Of a DNA stretch of 22,341 nucleotides, positions 1 through 7,658 are shown one piece after another. Below the pieces are notes generated by a model. That model made no database searches. It was not told where the DNA came from and saw only the letters and a list, made by a program, of their open reading frames with translations. The DNA is taken from the NCBI GenBank assembly GCA_031403955.1, contig JANNGR010000049.1, forward strand, positions 1 to 22,341. Direction: 5' to 3'. A program made the translations under genes and the position numbers. Positions within the stretch are counted from its first letter, which is position 1. Every line of letters starts with the position of its first letter. This DNA comes from CAISIP01 sp031403955 (GTDB lineage Bacteria; Pseudomonadota; Gammaproteobacteria; Burkholderiales; Burkholderiaceae_C).

Positions 1-303
1 GCCAGTGGCCCGCGGCCGCAAACCCAGGCGATGCCGGTGACCGTGGGGCCGGACCGCGCGCCAGGCAGCAGCCGAAAACTGAGCCAGAAGGAGCAGCGGG
101 AAGTGGACGGTCTGTTACTCGCCATCGAGGCGCTTGAACGCGAGCAGTTGGAGCTGCGAGTCGAACTCGCCGACAGTGATTTATATGGCCGCGACCCGCT
201 ACGCGCCAACCGGCTCTATTTGCGTGACGCGGCAATCGAAGACGAAATGCTGGATGCGATGGAACGCTGGGATGGATTGACGACCAGACCAGACCTCACA
301 TAA
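1..303 (+). CDS. uup: ABC-F ATPase Uup, C-terminal end (partial)
   Basis: The open frame runs in from the left window edge and ends at TAA 301-303, so only about 100 C-terminal residues are visible. The segment contains the charged helical motif KLSQKEQREVDGLLLAIEAL followed by LADSDLY and a second acidic helix ending near ERWDGL. This is the pattern of the C-terminal coiled-coil DNA-binding domain of Uup/ABC-F proteins (typical form KLSYKEQRELE..., then LADPDLY, then RWEEL). Uup is a soluble, non-transporter ABC ATPase linked to ribosome function and to precise excision of transposons. The two ATPase domains lie outside the window. The stop codon overlaps the convergent cheB stop by 8 bases, so there is no room for a terminator between them. 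The family assignment rests on the C-terminal motif only. Confidence 0.75.
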   Translation, partial: ASGPRPQTQAMPVTVGPDRAPGSSRKLSQKEQREVDGLLLAIEALEREQLELRVELADSDLYGRDPLRANRLYLRDAAIEDEMLDAMERWDGLTTRPDLT

Positions 304-1339
304 CGCGTAAACGTTCGAGCAGGGCCGCCGCGATCGCTGTCAGTGGCAGCACCTGATGCGCGGCGCCCAGCGCGATCGCCTCACCCGGCATGCCGAACAC
401 GACGCAACTGGCCTGATCCTGAACGAAGTTGTAGCCGCCGGCATTTTTCATCTCGCGCATTGCCAATGCACCGTCACTACCTTCCCCAGTCAACATGATT
501 CCGATCGCATTTTTTCCCGCCACGCTGGCGGCCGACCTAAACAAGGCGTCAACGCCAGTCGTGCCGGTCTGCTCCGGACCAAATTGCTCCAGCTCGGCCA
601 CGTAGTTGGTGCCATTTCGCGCCAACCGCAATTGCCATCCTCCCGGCGCAACATAGGCGTGGCCGGGCGCGATCACGTCGCCTTCGACTGCCTCACGCAC
701 CGCGATCCGGCACTGGGCATTCAGCCAGGATGCAAACACGCGGGTGAAGATGGCTGGCATGTGCACGGCAACCAGCACCCCGGGCGCGTCGATGGGCAGT
801 GCGCTCAGAAGCTGCCGAATCGCCTCAACGCCCCCGGTCGATGCCCCGACAAAAATCAATTCCTCACCCGGCGCTCGCCCCAGCGCCAGCGCCTCAGGCG
901 CCAATGGTGATGGGTATCGCTGCGCGGAACTCAGCAGCCGAGCACGCGCCACGATCCTGAGCTTTTCGACCATTCTCAGAGCCAGACCCGATAACCCGTC
1001 CACTGCGCCAACATGCGGTCTGACGACATAGTCGATCGCGCCAATTTCCAGGGCTCGCAATGTCAGGTCGGCGCCATGTTCCGTAGGCGACGCCAGGGCG
1101 ACCACCGGCATCGGGCGCCGACGCAGCAGACGCGCCAGAAAGTCATTGCTGTCCATGCGCGGCATTTCCAGATCAAGCACAACAACGTCGGGTTTGAAAG
1201 CACGAATCAGATCGCGCGCAAGCAGCGCATCGTCGGCTGTGCCCACACACTCCATGTCCCGCTGGCCGTTGATGGCGTCGGCTAACAGGCTGCGCACCAG
1301 GGCCGAATCATCCACCACCAAAATGCGTGAGATTTTCAT
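296..1339 (-). CDS. cheB: Chemotaxis methylesterase/deamidase CheB
   Basis: Two-domain CheB of 347 residues, which removes methyl groups from chemoreceptor glutamates during adaptation. The receiver domain (about 1-120) has the acidic pair D10-D11 and phospho-acceptor D56 in LDLEMPRMD. The C-terminal methylesterase (about 158-347) has the full catalytic triad: S167 in GASTGG, H193 in VHMP and D289 in LTGEGSDGA. I chose the ATG at 1339 (MKISRILVVDD) because GAGG lies 7 bases upstream and the receiver fold starts there; an in-frame start at 1363 lacks this support. Oddities: the invariant receiver lysine is arginine (R107, VVRPH), and the usual glycine after MD is serine (S64). No cheR or receptor gene is adjacent. 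The gene is convergent with uup and divergent from the kinase gene at 1556. Confidence 0.95.
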   Translation of the reverse strand: MKISRILVVDDSALVRSLLADAINGQRDMECVGTADDALLARDLIRAFKPDVVVLDLEMPRMDSNDFLARLLRRRPMPVVALASPTEHGADLTLRALEIGAIDYVVRPHVGAVDGLSGLALRMVEKLRIVARARLLSSAQRYPSPLAPEALALGRAPGEELIFVGASTGGVEAIRQLLSALPIDAPGVLVAVHMPAIFTRVFASWLNAQCRIAVREAVEGDVIAPGHAYVAPGGWQLRLARNGTNYVAELEQFGPEQTGTTGVDALFRSAASVAGKNAIGIMLTGEGSDGALAMREMKNAGGYNFVQDQASCVVFGMPGEAIALGAAHQVLPLTAIAAALLERLRVM

Positions 1340-1379
1340 TGGTCTTACCTCAATTAGCGCCAATTGAATTGTCAGCCAT

Positions 1380-1410
1380 TACACGCGACCGGGCTACGCC
1401 GCCGCGTGTA
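1380..1410. promoter_or_regulatory. Inverted repeat between cheB and the kinase gene
   Basis: TACACGCG (1380-1387) and CGCGTGTA (1403-1410) form a perfect 8-bp inverted repeat with a 15-bp spacer. It lies in the 216-bp intergenic region separating the divergent cheB and kinase genes. No U-run follows on either strand, so it is not a standard terminator. It may be an operator for a dimeric regulator. No convincing sigma-70 or sigma-54 promoter was identified nearby. Confidence 0.35.
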
Positions 1411-1555
1411 TACCCGATCAATACCTGCCAGCTATTGTGATGTGATTTCAGTCCGCCGCAGGATGTGGCAGTGCCCCCGGCGCGGCATCGTTTGGCGGTT
1501 GCCAAGCAACTAGAATTTGTGAACCCGCCCAGCTCCAGATCGAACAGCGCCAGCC

Positions 1556-2668
1556 ATGCACGACGAAACCGTTGACCAACCGATCCGCATACTGCATCTC
1601 GAGGACTCGATCGTCGACCACGAACTGGTTCTGCGCGCGCTTGACCGCTCTGGTCTGGAATTCACCATTCAGCGGGTGGAAACGCTGGACGACTTCGTGC
1701 GCACCAGCAGCGCGCAGGCTTTTGACGCCATTGTTGCCGACTACCGGCTGCGCGGATTCACCGCCATCGAAGCCTGGGACTCCCTGAAAACGCATACGCA
1801 CTTTCCCCCCTTCATTTTGCTTTCAGGCGCCATCGGCGAGTCCGCGGCAGTGGCAGCCATCAAGCTGGGCATGAGCGACTACCTGCAGAAAGACGATTTG
1901 GGAAAGCTGGCGCACGTCATCCGGCGCGCGATCGACATGCAGAAAACGCGGCTTGCGAAGGACCGTGCGGACGCGGATCTGGCGATCTCCGAGCGGCGGC
2001 TGGCGGACTTTGCGGAGCACCTGCAAACCACAATCGAACACGAGCGAGCCTCGATCGCGCGCGAAATTCACGATGACATCGGTGGCGCGCTGGCCGCGGT
2101 CAAGCTCGACCTGGCATGGATCGGGCGACACCAGTCGGACCCGGTGATGATGGGGCATGTTGAAGCCGCCACTGAAATGCTGCAACATGCCCTGGGCGCC
2201 AGCCAGCGCATCATGATGAATTTGCGTCCCGCCATCCTCGACCAGGGACTTGTGCCGGCCGTCGACTGGCTGGCCAACGGCTTCGAGCGGCGCACCGGAA
2301 TCAAGACTACGTTTCGGGTCACGCAGACCGACCGTGAATTGTCCAAGGCGGTGCAACTGGCGGCCTATCGCACAGCGCAAGAGGCACTGACAAACATATC
2401 GAAATATGCACATTGCGACCAAGTCACAATCGACCTGACCGACACCAGGGATGTTCTCACCCTGGAGATCAGCGACAACGGCCAGGGCTGTTCGCCGTCC
2501 GAATTGAGTAAACCCAAGGCGTTTGGATTGAAGGGACTACATGAACGCGCGAAATCCGTCGGTGGATGGCTCGATGTCAGCACCTGCGCCGGGCAGGGAA
2601 CCTCCATCATTCTTTCGGTGCCTCTGTCAGACATGCCGATCGCAGCAACTCAGGAAACTTCTGAATGA
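1556..2668 (+). CDS. Receiver-histidine kinase (REC-HisKA_3-HATPase), cytoplasmic
   Basis: A 370-residue soluble signalling protein. Residues about 9-125 form a receiver domain with acidic residues E16-D17, phospho-acceptor D62 (VADYRL), S90 (LLSGA) and K112 (LQKDD). A coiled linker (about 130-165) leads to a NarX/DegS-type dimerisation domain, with the phosphorylated histidine H172 in AREIHDDIGG. The ATPase domain has N280 (QEALTNISKYA), a DNGQG box near 307 and a FGLKGLHERA lid near 323. There is no membrane segment and no sensory domain, so its input probably arrives by phosphorylation of its own receiver. It overlaps the downstream response regulator gene by 4 bases (ATGA), implying coupled translation and a cognate pair. 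No strong ribosome site precedes the ATG. The link to flagellar control is inferred from location only. Confidence 0.9.
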   Translation: MHDETVDQPIRILHLEDSIVDHELVLRALDRSGLEFTIQRVETLDDFVRTSSAQAFDAIVADYRLRGFTAIEAWDSLKTHTHFPPFILLSGAIGESAAVAAIKLGMSDYLQKDDLGKLAHVIRRAIDMQKTRLAKDRADADLAISERRLADFAEHLQTTIEHERASIAREIHDDIGGALAAVKLDLAWIGRHQSDPVMMGHVEAATEMLQHALGASQRIMMNLRPAILDQGLVPAVDWLANGFERRTGIKTTFRVTQTDRELSKAVQLAAYRTAQEALTNISKYAHCDQVTIDLTDTRDVLTLEISDNGQGCSPSELSKPKAFGLKGLHERAKSVGGWLDVSTCAGQGTSIILSVPLSDMPIAATQETSE

Positions 2669-3294
2669 TCCGTGTAATTCTTTGTGACGACCATGCAGTG
2701 GTGCGCCGTGGCATCCGCGACACGCTGGCTGACGCGGCCGATATCCAGGTGGTTGGCGAGGCCGGCAGTTACTCGGAAGTACGTGAGGTGTTGCGCAATA
2801 CCCCGTGTGACGTGCTGGTGCTCGATTTAAGCCTGCCCGGCCGAGGTGGCCTGGAAGTCCTCGCCAGCCTGAAGGACTCGGAATTGCCGGTCCGGGTACT
2901 GATCGTCTCGATGTATCCCGAAGACCAATATGCGATCCGGTGCCTGCGCGCGGGTGCCCAAGGTTATGTGAACAAGGCCGGCGACCCGAGCGAACTGGTC
3001 TCGGCGGTGCGCACCGTTGCCAAGGGAAAAAAATACGTCAGCACGGCGGTAGCCCAGATGCTGGTGGACAACCTGCACTCGCCCACCAGTGAGGTGCTGC
3101 ATTCTTCGTTGTCGGAACGAGAACTGCAGACACTGCTGAAAATCGCGTCGGGCAAACGCCTTTCCGATATCGCGGCCGAGCTAATGCTGAGCCCGAAAAC
3201 CGTCAGCGTATACCGCTCCCGCGTGCTGGAAAAGCTGAAGCTGACCAACAACGCGGAATTGACGGTTTACGCCATCCGCAACAACCTGGTCTAA
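2665..3294 (+). CDS. NarL/FixJ-family response regulator
   Basis: A 209-residue transcriptional regulator. The receiver domain (1-120) has D8-D9, phospho-acceptor D54 (LVLDLSLPG) and K104 (VNKAG). A short linker leads to a LuxR-type helix-turn-helix (about 149-206), with LSERELQTLL and the recognition region LSPKTVSVYRSRVLEKL. The length and domain order are usual for the family. It starts within the stop of the kinase gene (ATGA at 2665-2668), so the kinase is almost certainly its phosphate donor. Its end lies only 5 bases from the convergent fliR stop. Its target genes are unknown; the flagellar operon next door is a reasonable guess but no binding site was identified. Confidence 0.93.
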   Translation: MIRVILCDDHAVVRRGIRDTLADAADIQVVGEAGSYSEVREVLRNTPCDVLVLDLSLPGRGGLEVLASLKDSELPVRVLIVSMYPEDQYAIRCLRAGAQGYVNKAGDPSELVSAVRTVAKGKKYVSTAVAQMLVDNLHSPTSEVLHSSLSERELQTLLKIASGKRLSDIAAELMLSPKTVSVYRSRVLEKLKLTNNAELTVYAIRNNLV

Positions 3295-3299
3295 ACGAA

Positions 3300-4067
3300 C
3301 TATCTCCGGGCGAAGATTTCCATCATCCGCTCCATCAGGGCCGTGAAGGGCTGCTCCAGCATCGGCAGCGTCGCCGCCACGCCAATCAGACCGACGGCCA
3401 GTGTGACCGGAAACCCGATCGCGTAAATGTTCATTTGTGGCGCCACGCGTGACATGATTCCCAGCGCCAGGTTGGCGAACATCAGCATCGCCACCACCGG
3501 CAACGCAATCCAGAACGCGCTGGCGATCAAGTCCGCCCCAAGGTCGTACAGTTTCATGGCGCCCAAGGCCTGCAAAAAATTCTGGTCCACCGGAAAGGCC
3601 GCGAAACTGTGCACGACCGCCATCAGCACCATCAGGTGCCCATTCAGCGCGATGAACAACAGCGCGGCCATGTTGGCGTAAAAGCGGCCCATGGCACTCG
3701 ATTGGGCGCTGGTGGACGGGTCAAAAAAGGCGGCGAAACCAAGCCCCATCTGAAACCCCACCACCTGACCCGCCAACTCGAAAGCGGCAAAAACCAGGCG
3801 CACCGTAAACCCGATCGCCAGCCCGATGCCCACTTGCTGAAACACCGCGCCGAGTGCCTGCGGCGAATTGAGGTCGATCAACGGTTGGTTTGGCATGCTG
3901 GCCTGCGCCGCATAAGCAATCAGAAACGCCAGCGCGATCTTGGCGCGTAATGGAAAGGCCCTGGAAGAGAAAACCGGCGCCGCCGTGAACACCGCCAGCA
4001 CGCGCAGGAACGGCCACAATATCGGCGACAGCCACTCGATTAGCTGGGCTTCGGTAATCGAGATCAC
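3300..4067 (-). CDS. fliR: Flagellar export gate protein FliR
   Basis: A 255-residue multi-pass inner-membrane protein of the flagellar type III export gate, where it joins the FliP5Q4R1 helical assembly. The sequence starts MISITEAQLIEWL, has several hydrophobic segments, the conserved region VGFQMGLGFAAFFDPS (about 103-118) and a late segment with RVAPQMNIYAIGFP near 208-221, all typical of FliR. The first codon is GTG at 4067; it matches the family N-terminus, and fliQ ends 16 bases upstream. It is the last gene of the long minus-strand operon. No terminator was seen in the 5 bases before the convergent regulator gene. Confidence 0.95.
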   Translation of the reverse strand: MISITEAQLIEWLSPILWPFLRVLAVFTAAPVFSSRAFPLRAKIALAFLIAYAAQASMPNQPLIDLNSPQALGAVFQQVGIGLAIGFTVRLVFAAFELAGQVVGFQMGLGFAAFFDPSTSAQSSAMGRFYANMAALLFIALNGHLMVLMAVVHSFAAFPVDQNFLQALGAMKLYDLGADLIASAFWIALPVVAMLMFANLALGIMSRVAPQMNIYAIGFPVTLAVGLIGVAATLPMLEQPFTALMERMMEIFARR

Positions 4068-4083
4068 GCGGCTTCGACCCGGC

Positions 4084-4353
4084 TCAAATCAGAGACGCCG
4101 GAATCGATTCGATGGTGCGCCGGATGTAGTCGACCAGCAAGCTGAGCATCCAGGGTCCGGCGCCCGCGAATACCAGCATCGCGGCAACCAGTTTGGGAAT
4201 GAAGGTCAGTGTGGCTTCATTTATCTGCGTGATCGCCTGGAACAGGCTGACCAGCAACCCGACCACCAGCACCACGCCGAGCACCGGCGCGGCGACCATC
4301 AGCAAGGTCAGCAAAGCCTCTTGACCCATCGTCAACACCATCTGCGCGTTCAA
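4084..4353 (-). CDS. fliQ: Flagellar export gate protein FliQ
   Basis: An 89-residue protein with two transmembrane helices (about 15-38 and 50-75), part of the export gate with FliP and FliR. Diagnostic strings are VGLLVSLFQAITQINE and LTFIPKLVA, followed by GPWML. The start is taken as TTG at 4353 because the resulting N-terminus (MNAQMVLTMGQEAL) aligns with the family pattern MTPExVMTLGRxAL. An internal ATG at 4341 would remove four residues and has no visible ribosome site. The gene lies between fliP and fliR with short gaps, consistent with co-translation. Confidence 0.94.
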   Translation of the reverse strand: MNAQMVLTMGQEALLTLLMVAAPVLGVVLVVGLLVSLFQAITQINEATLTFIPKLVAAMLVFAGAGPWMLSLLVDYIRRTIESIPASLI

Positions 4354-4365
4354 TCAGGATACCCG

Positions 4366-5148
4366 CTAAATGGCAAAGCTGGCGGCCAGGGAGCCGATTA
4401 GAAGGTTCCAGCCATCGGCGAGCACGAACAACATCAATTTGAACGGCAATGCCACCAGCACCGGAGACAACATCATCATGCCCAGCGACATCAGCACACT
4501 CGCCACGACGATGTCGATCACCAGAAACGGAATGAAGATCATGAAGCCAATCTGGAATGCCGATTTCAATTCGCTGGTGACAAAGGCCGGCACCAACACC
4601 CGCAACGGAACGGTTTGCGCCGTCGCGCCCGGCTCCAGCTTGGCGAGCCGCACAAACAACGCCAGATCGGACTGCCGGGTTTGTTTGCTCATGAACTGGC
4701 GCATCGGTGCCTCGGCCTTTTCCAATGCCTGCTCAATCGCCATCGTGTTCTTGCTGTAGGGCAAATAGGCGTCGTTGTAGACCCGGTCGAGTGTTGGCCC
4801 CATGACAAAGAATGTCAGGAACAGCGATAACCCGACGATGACCTGGTTCGGTGGTGACGACTGGGTGCCCAAGGCCTGGCGCAACAGTGACAGCACGATC
4901 ACGATGCGCGTGAAACCAGTCATCATCAACAGTACCGCGGGCAAGAATGACAACGCGGTGAAAAACAGCAGGGTTTGAATCGGCACCGAAAAACTCACGC
5001 CGCTTGGGCCGCTTCCCACCAACAACGGCAACTGCGCCGCGTTTTGCGCGACCGCCAATGGGTGCATCAACAGGACCGACAATCCAGCCAGATATTTGCC
5101 CAGTCCGGCCGTGCGGCGGTTTGCCAAATGGTTCAGCTTGCGGGCCAT
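4366..5148 (-). CDS. fliP: Flagellar export gate protein FliP
   Basis: A 260-residue protein with a probable N-terminal signal peptide (about 1-34, cleavage near LAVAQ) followed by the FliP core. Family signatures include the membrane segment with FLPAVLLMMTGFTRIVIVL, RQALGT, a periplasmic loop, PAFVTSELKSAFQIGF and the C-terminal SPVLVALPFKLMLFVLADGW. FliP forms the pentameric part of the export gate pore. The ATG at 5148 directly follows the fliO stop (TGAATG), so the two are probably translationally coupled. Length and motifs are ordinary for the family. Confidence 0.96.
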   Translation of the reverse strand: MARKLNHLANRRTAGLGKYLAGLSVLLMHPLAVAQNAAQLPLLVGSGPSGVSFSVPIQTLLFFTALSFLPAVLLMMTGFTRIVIVLSLLRQALGTQSSPPNQVIVGLSLFLTFFVMGPTLDRVYNDAYLPYSKNTMAIEQALEKAEAPMRQFMSKQTRQSDLALFVRLAKLEPGATAQTVPLRVLVPAFVTSELKSAFQIGFMIFIPFLVIDIVVASVLMSLGMMMLSPVLVALPFKLMLFVLADGWNLLIGSLAASFAI

Positions 5149-5463
5149 TCAGGAATGCTCCGCAATAGTCGTGGCGCCATCCGCGTCGAGACGCTGCGCT
5201 CCGGTACGTGCGGTAATGTTGTGCAGACAGGTAATCGACTGCGCCGTGACGCCCAGCACCAGCCAGGTCCGTGCATCCCGCGGCCCGACCTCGACCGTCA
5301 CCACCCGTTGGTGCGGGCCGACGGCGACCGCGGAAACCACCCTGGTATCGCCCGCAATCGCCGGCAATCCGCCCGCATGACGGCCCTTTATCCATTTGAT
5401 GCCTGACGGCAGCATAGCCAGCAGCAGTATGAAAATGGCTACCGAAATAATTGTCTGGGTCAT
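5149..5463 (-). CDS. fliO: Flagellar assembly protein FliO
   Basis: A 104-residue protein with one N-terminal transmembrane helix (about 4-22, SVAIFILLLAMLPSGIKWI) and a cytoplasmic tail containing GPHQRVVTVEVG and a WLVLGVTAQSITCL segment, the usual pattern of FliO (RxVxVEVG...LVLGVTxxxITxL). FliO helps assemble the FliP pentamer. It sits between fliN and fliP in the standard order. The gap to fliN is 14 bases and the stop abuts the fliP start. The sequence is weakly conserved across bacteria, so the call leans on synteny as well as motif. Confidence 0.9.
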   Translation of the reverse strand: MTQTIISVAIFILLLAMLPSGIKWIKGRHAGGLPAIAGDTRVVSAVAVGPHQRVVTVEVGPRDARTWLVLGVTAQSITCLHNITARTGAQRLDADGATTIAEHS

Positions 5464-5477
5464 GGCGGTTTGCAGTC

Positions 5478-5930
5478 TCAGCCCTTGTTGATGCGGCGCA
5501 GCCGTTCTGACGGCGTCACAACGTCGGTGAGCCGAATGCCGAACTTGTCGTTCACCACCACCACCTCGCCCTGTGCGATCAGGTAACCATTCACCAGCAC
5601 ATCCATCGGCTCGCCCGCCAACGCATCGAGCTCGACCACCGAACCTTGTCCGAGCTGCAGGATGTGTTTGATGGATACCTTGGTGCGGCCGAGTTCAACC
5701 GACAGCTGAACCGGTATGTCCAGCACCATGTTGATGTCCCGCACCGGTGCGTCTGATGAAGCACTGCCGGCTGAAAATGGCCGTGGCGACTCGCCTGACA
5801 AAACGCCACCGGAAACCGGATCGCCGCCCTTTTCGCCCGCCTTCTGTTGCTCCAGCAGGGCTTCGGCCCAGTCGGCGGCGCCATCGTCATGGGCAGGTTT
5901 TTGTTCGGCTTGCTTGTCTTCGACTTCCAC
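5478..5930 (-). CDS. fliN: Flagellar motor switch protein FliN
   Basis: A 150-residue C-ring protein. The first 65 residues are a low-complexity acidic and Gly/Pro/Ser-rich region. Residues about 66-150 are the SpoA domain, with MVLDIPVQLSVELGRTKVSI, LGQGSVVELD, GEPMDVLVNGYLIAQGEVVV and FGIRLTDVV, a near-consensus FliN core. The start is GTG at 5930, supported by GGAG six bases upstream. That ribosome site lies inside the last codons of fliM, whose stop is one base away. This indicates tight coupling of the two switch proteins. Confidence 0.95.
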   Translation of the reverse strand: MEVEDKQAEQKPAHDDGAADWAEALLEQQKAGEKGGDPVSGGVLSGESPRPFSAGSASSDAPVRDINMVLDIPVQLSVELGRTKVSIKHILQLGQGSVVELDALAGEPMDVLVNGYLIAQGEVVVVNDKFGIRLTDVVTPSERLRRINKG

Positions 5931-5931
5931 T

Positions 5932-6924
5932 TTATTCTCCCATCCACCCGAGGTCGCGGCCCCTCAGGCTTTTGTCGATGCGAATCGCATATTTGGCGTT
6001 ATGGGTGCCGTACTGGCATTCAAACAACGGCACGCCATCCACCGTGGCCTGGATCCGGGGCTCACGATCGAGTTCGATGAAGTCGCCCGCCTTGATAGCC
6101 AGCAACTGTTCCACCCGCATGCTGGTGCGGGCCAATTCGGCCACCATGGTGATTTCCACCGCCTGGATTTCGCGCGTCAGCAGGTTGACCCAGCGCCGGT
6201 CGACCTCGATCGAGTCGCCCTGCGTGGACGAATTGAGCACATCGCGAATCGGTTCCAGCGTCGCGTACGGCAGGCAAAAATGGATCGACCCCGACATCTC
6301 GCCAATCTCGAGCTGGAAAGAGGTCGAAATCACGATCTCACCCGGCGTGGCGACATTGGCGAATTGCGGCTGCATTTCCGAGCGCTGGTACTCCAGCTCG
6401 ATCGGGTAAATGCCCTTCCATGCCTTCTTGTATTCCTCGGTTATGACGTTCACCAAACGGCCAATCACACGCAGCTCGGTCGAGGAGAAATCGCGGCCCT
6501 CGATGCGGGTCGGAAACTTGCCGGTGCCGCCATACAAGGTATCGATGACGCCGAAAATCAGCGACGGTTCACACACGATCAAGCCGTTGCCGCGCAGCGG
6601 CCGCACGGCAACAATGTTGAAATTCGTCGGAACCGCCAACTCGCGCAGGAAGGCGCCAAAGCGCTGTACCGAAGTCGGGCCGACCGACACTTCGGGCGTG
6701 CGGCGAATGAAATTGAACAAACCCAGCCGCAGGTTGCGCGCAAAACGCTCGTTGACGATTTCCATCGTCGGCATGCGGCCACGCACGATGCGCTCCTGGC
6801 TCGACATGTCGTAAGCCTGGGGCTCCCCCTTGTTGGCCGCGTCCGCTGCCGGCTGCTGGCTTTCGCCAGTCACGCCTTCGAGCAAGGCGTCGACCTCTTC
6901 CTGGGACAAAAACGATTCACTCAT
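5932..6924 (-). CDS. fliM: Flagellar motor switch protein FliM
   Basis: A 330-residue switch protein that receives phosphorylated CheY. The N-terminal CheY-binding peptide is seen as FLSQEEVDALLEGV (residues 5-18). A flexible linker follows, then the middle domain (about 45-240) with RNLRLGLFNFIRR, the LYGGTGKFPTR loop and YKKAWKGIYPIELEY, and the C-terminal SpoA domain (about 250-325). Length and motifs are standard. The ATG at 6924 lies 17 bases after fliL and matches the conserved N-terminus, although no strong ribosome site is visible. Confidence 0.96.
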   Translation of the reverse strand: MSESFLSQEEVDALLEGVTGESQQPAADAANKGEPQAYDMSSQERIVRGRMPTMEIVNERFARNLRLGLFNFIRRTPEVSVGPTSVQRFGAFLRELAVPTNFNIVAVRPLRGNGLIVCEPSLIFGVIDTLYGGTGKFPTRIEGRDFSSTELRVIGRLVNVITEEYKKAWKGIYPIELEYQRSEMQPQFANVATPGEIVISTSFQLEIGEMSGSIHFCLPYATLEPIRDVLNSSTQGDSIEVDRRWVNLLTREIQAVEITMVAELARTSMRVEQLLAIKAGDFIELDREPRIQATVDGVPLFECQYGTHNAKYAIRIDKSLRGRDLGWMGE

Positions 6925-6941
6925 GCTGGGGGCGTCTGGAG

Positions 6942-7472
6942 TTACTGGACGATGAAACTTGAGAACAACACACGCTGAACCGGTCGTTCGTCCTGCTTCT
7001 TGGCCTTCTTGGCCGCCCGGGCCTTGGCGGCACCGGCTGAAACTTTCTTGCCGGTTTCCTCCGGCTGTGGCTCTTCGGCGCCGCCAAATGGACGGGCGGC
7101 TTCCTGCAATATGTCGATTGCCAGCTTTTCCTTGCCCTCGCGCTGCAGCAACTCTTCGGATGTGCGCTGGGATACCAGCAGCAACACGCCGCTACGAATG
7201 GTGGGCAAATACTGCTTTACCTTCTCGGTCGCATGGGCGTCGGTAAGTTCCAGCGTGATGCCGATTTGCGCCACTTTCTCGCCGCCGGCGTCGGCCAGAT
7301 TCACCACCATGTTGTCCAGCGGCAGGTAGATCGGCGGGCCGCTGCTGGTATGTTTGGTAACGATTTCTTCCTCACCGTCGTCCAGCGCCGCGCGCTGTTT
7401 GGCGACATAGAACCAGGCGCCGCCACCGGCCAGCGCCATGATCAGGATCGCCACGCCAGCGATCAGCAACAT
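6942..7472 (-). CDS. fliL: Flagellar basal body protein FliL, apparent 5' frameshift
   Basis: A 176-residue reading frame from the ATG at 7472. It has one membrane helix near the N-terminus (LLIAGVAILIMALAGGGAWF), a periplasmic FliL domain (IYLPLDNMVVNL, QIGITLEL, YLPTIRSGVLLLVS) and the typical end VLFSSFIVQ. FliL surrounds the stator and supports torque. The usual short basic cytoplasmic tail is missing from this start, but it is encoded just upstream in the same frame without a normal start codon. A GTG at 7524, with AGGA 7 bases upstream, reads MSAK and then loses frame at an A4 run (T7512-7515 on the plus strand). Removing one A would give a natural MSAKPAEPSATPPKSKKM... N-terminus of 193 residues in total. 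The cause may be a sequencing error or a real mutation; the ATG at 7472 could rescue expression. Confidence 0.9.
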   Translation of the reverse strand: MLLIAGVAILIMALAGGGAWFYVAKQRAALDDGEEEIVTKHTSSGPPIYLPLDNMVVNLADAGGEKVAQIGITLELTDAHATEKVKQYLPTIRSGVLLLVSQRTSEELLQREGKEKLAIDILQEAARPFGGAEEPQPEETGKKVSAGAAKARAAKKAKKQDERPVQRVLFSSFIVQ

Positions 7473-7658
7473 CTTTTTGCTCTTGGGTGGCGTTGCGCTT
7501 GGTTCAGCAGGTTTTGGCAGACACTATTTAATCCTGGAGTGGCACGGGGTGAATGGCAATTGTTGCCGTGTTTGGTTGATTGCAATGGTCCGATTAGAGG
7601 CGGGATAACATGGCATTCCAGCGTTCAAGACAGCACAGCACATGCCTGGCGACAGCCG

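Noticed and set aside
1488..1516. Sigma-70-like promoter (TAGAAT at 1511) before the kinase gene
   Set aside because: The -10 box is reasonable but no -35 hexamer is found at 16-18 bases.
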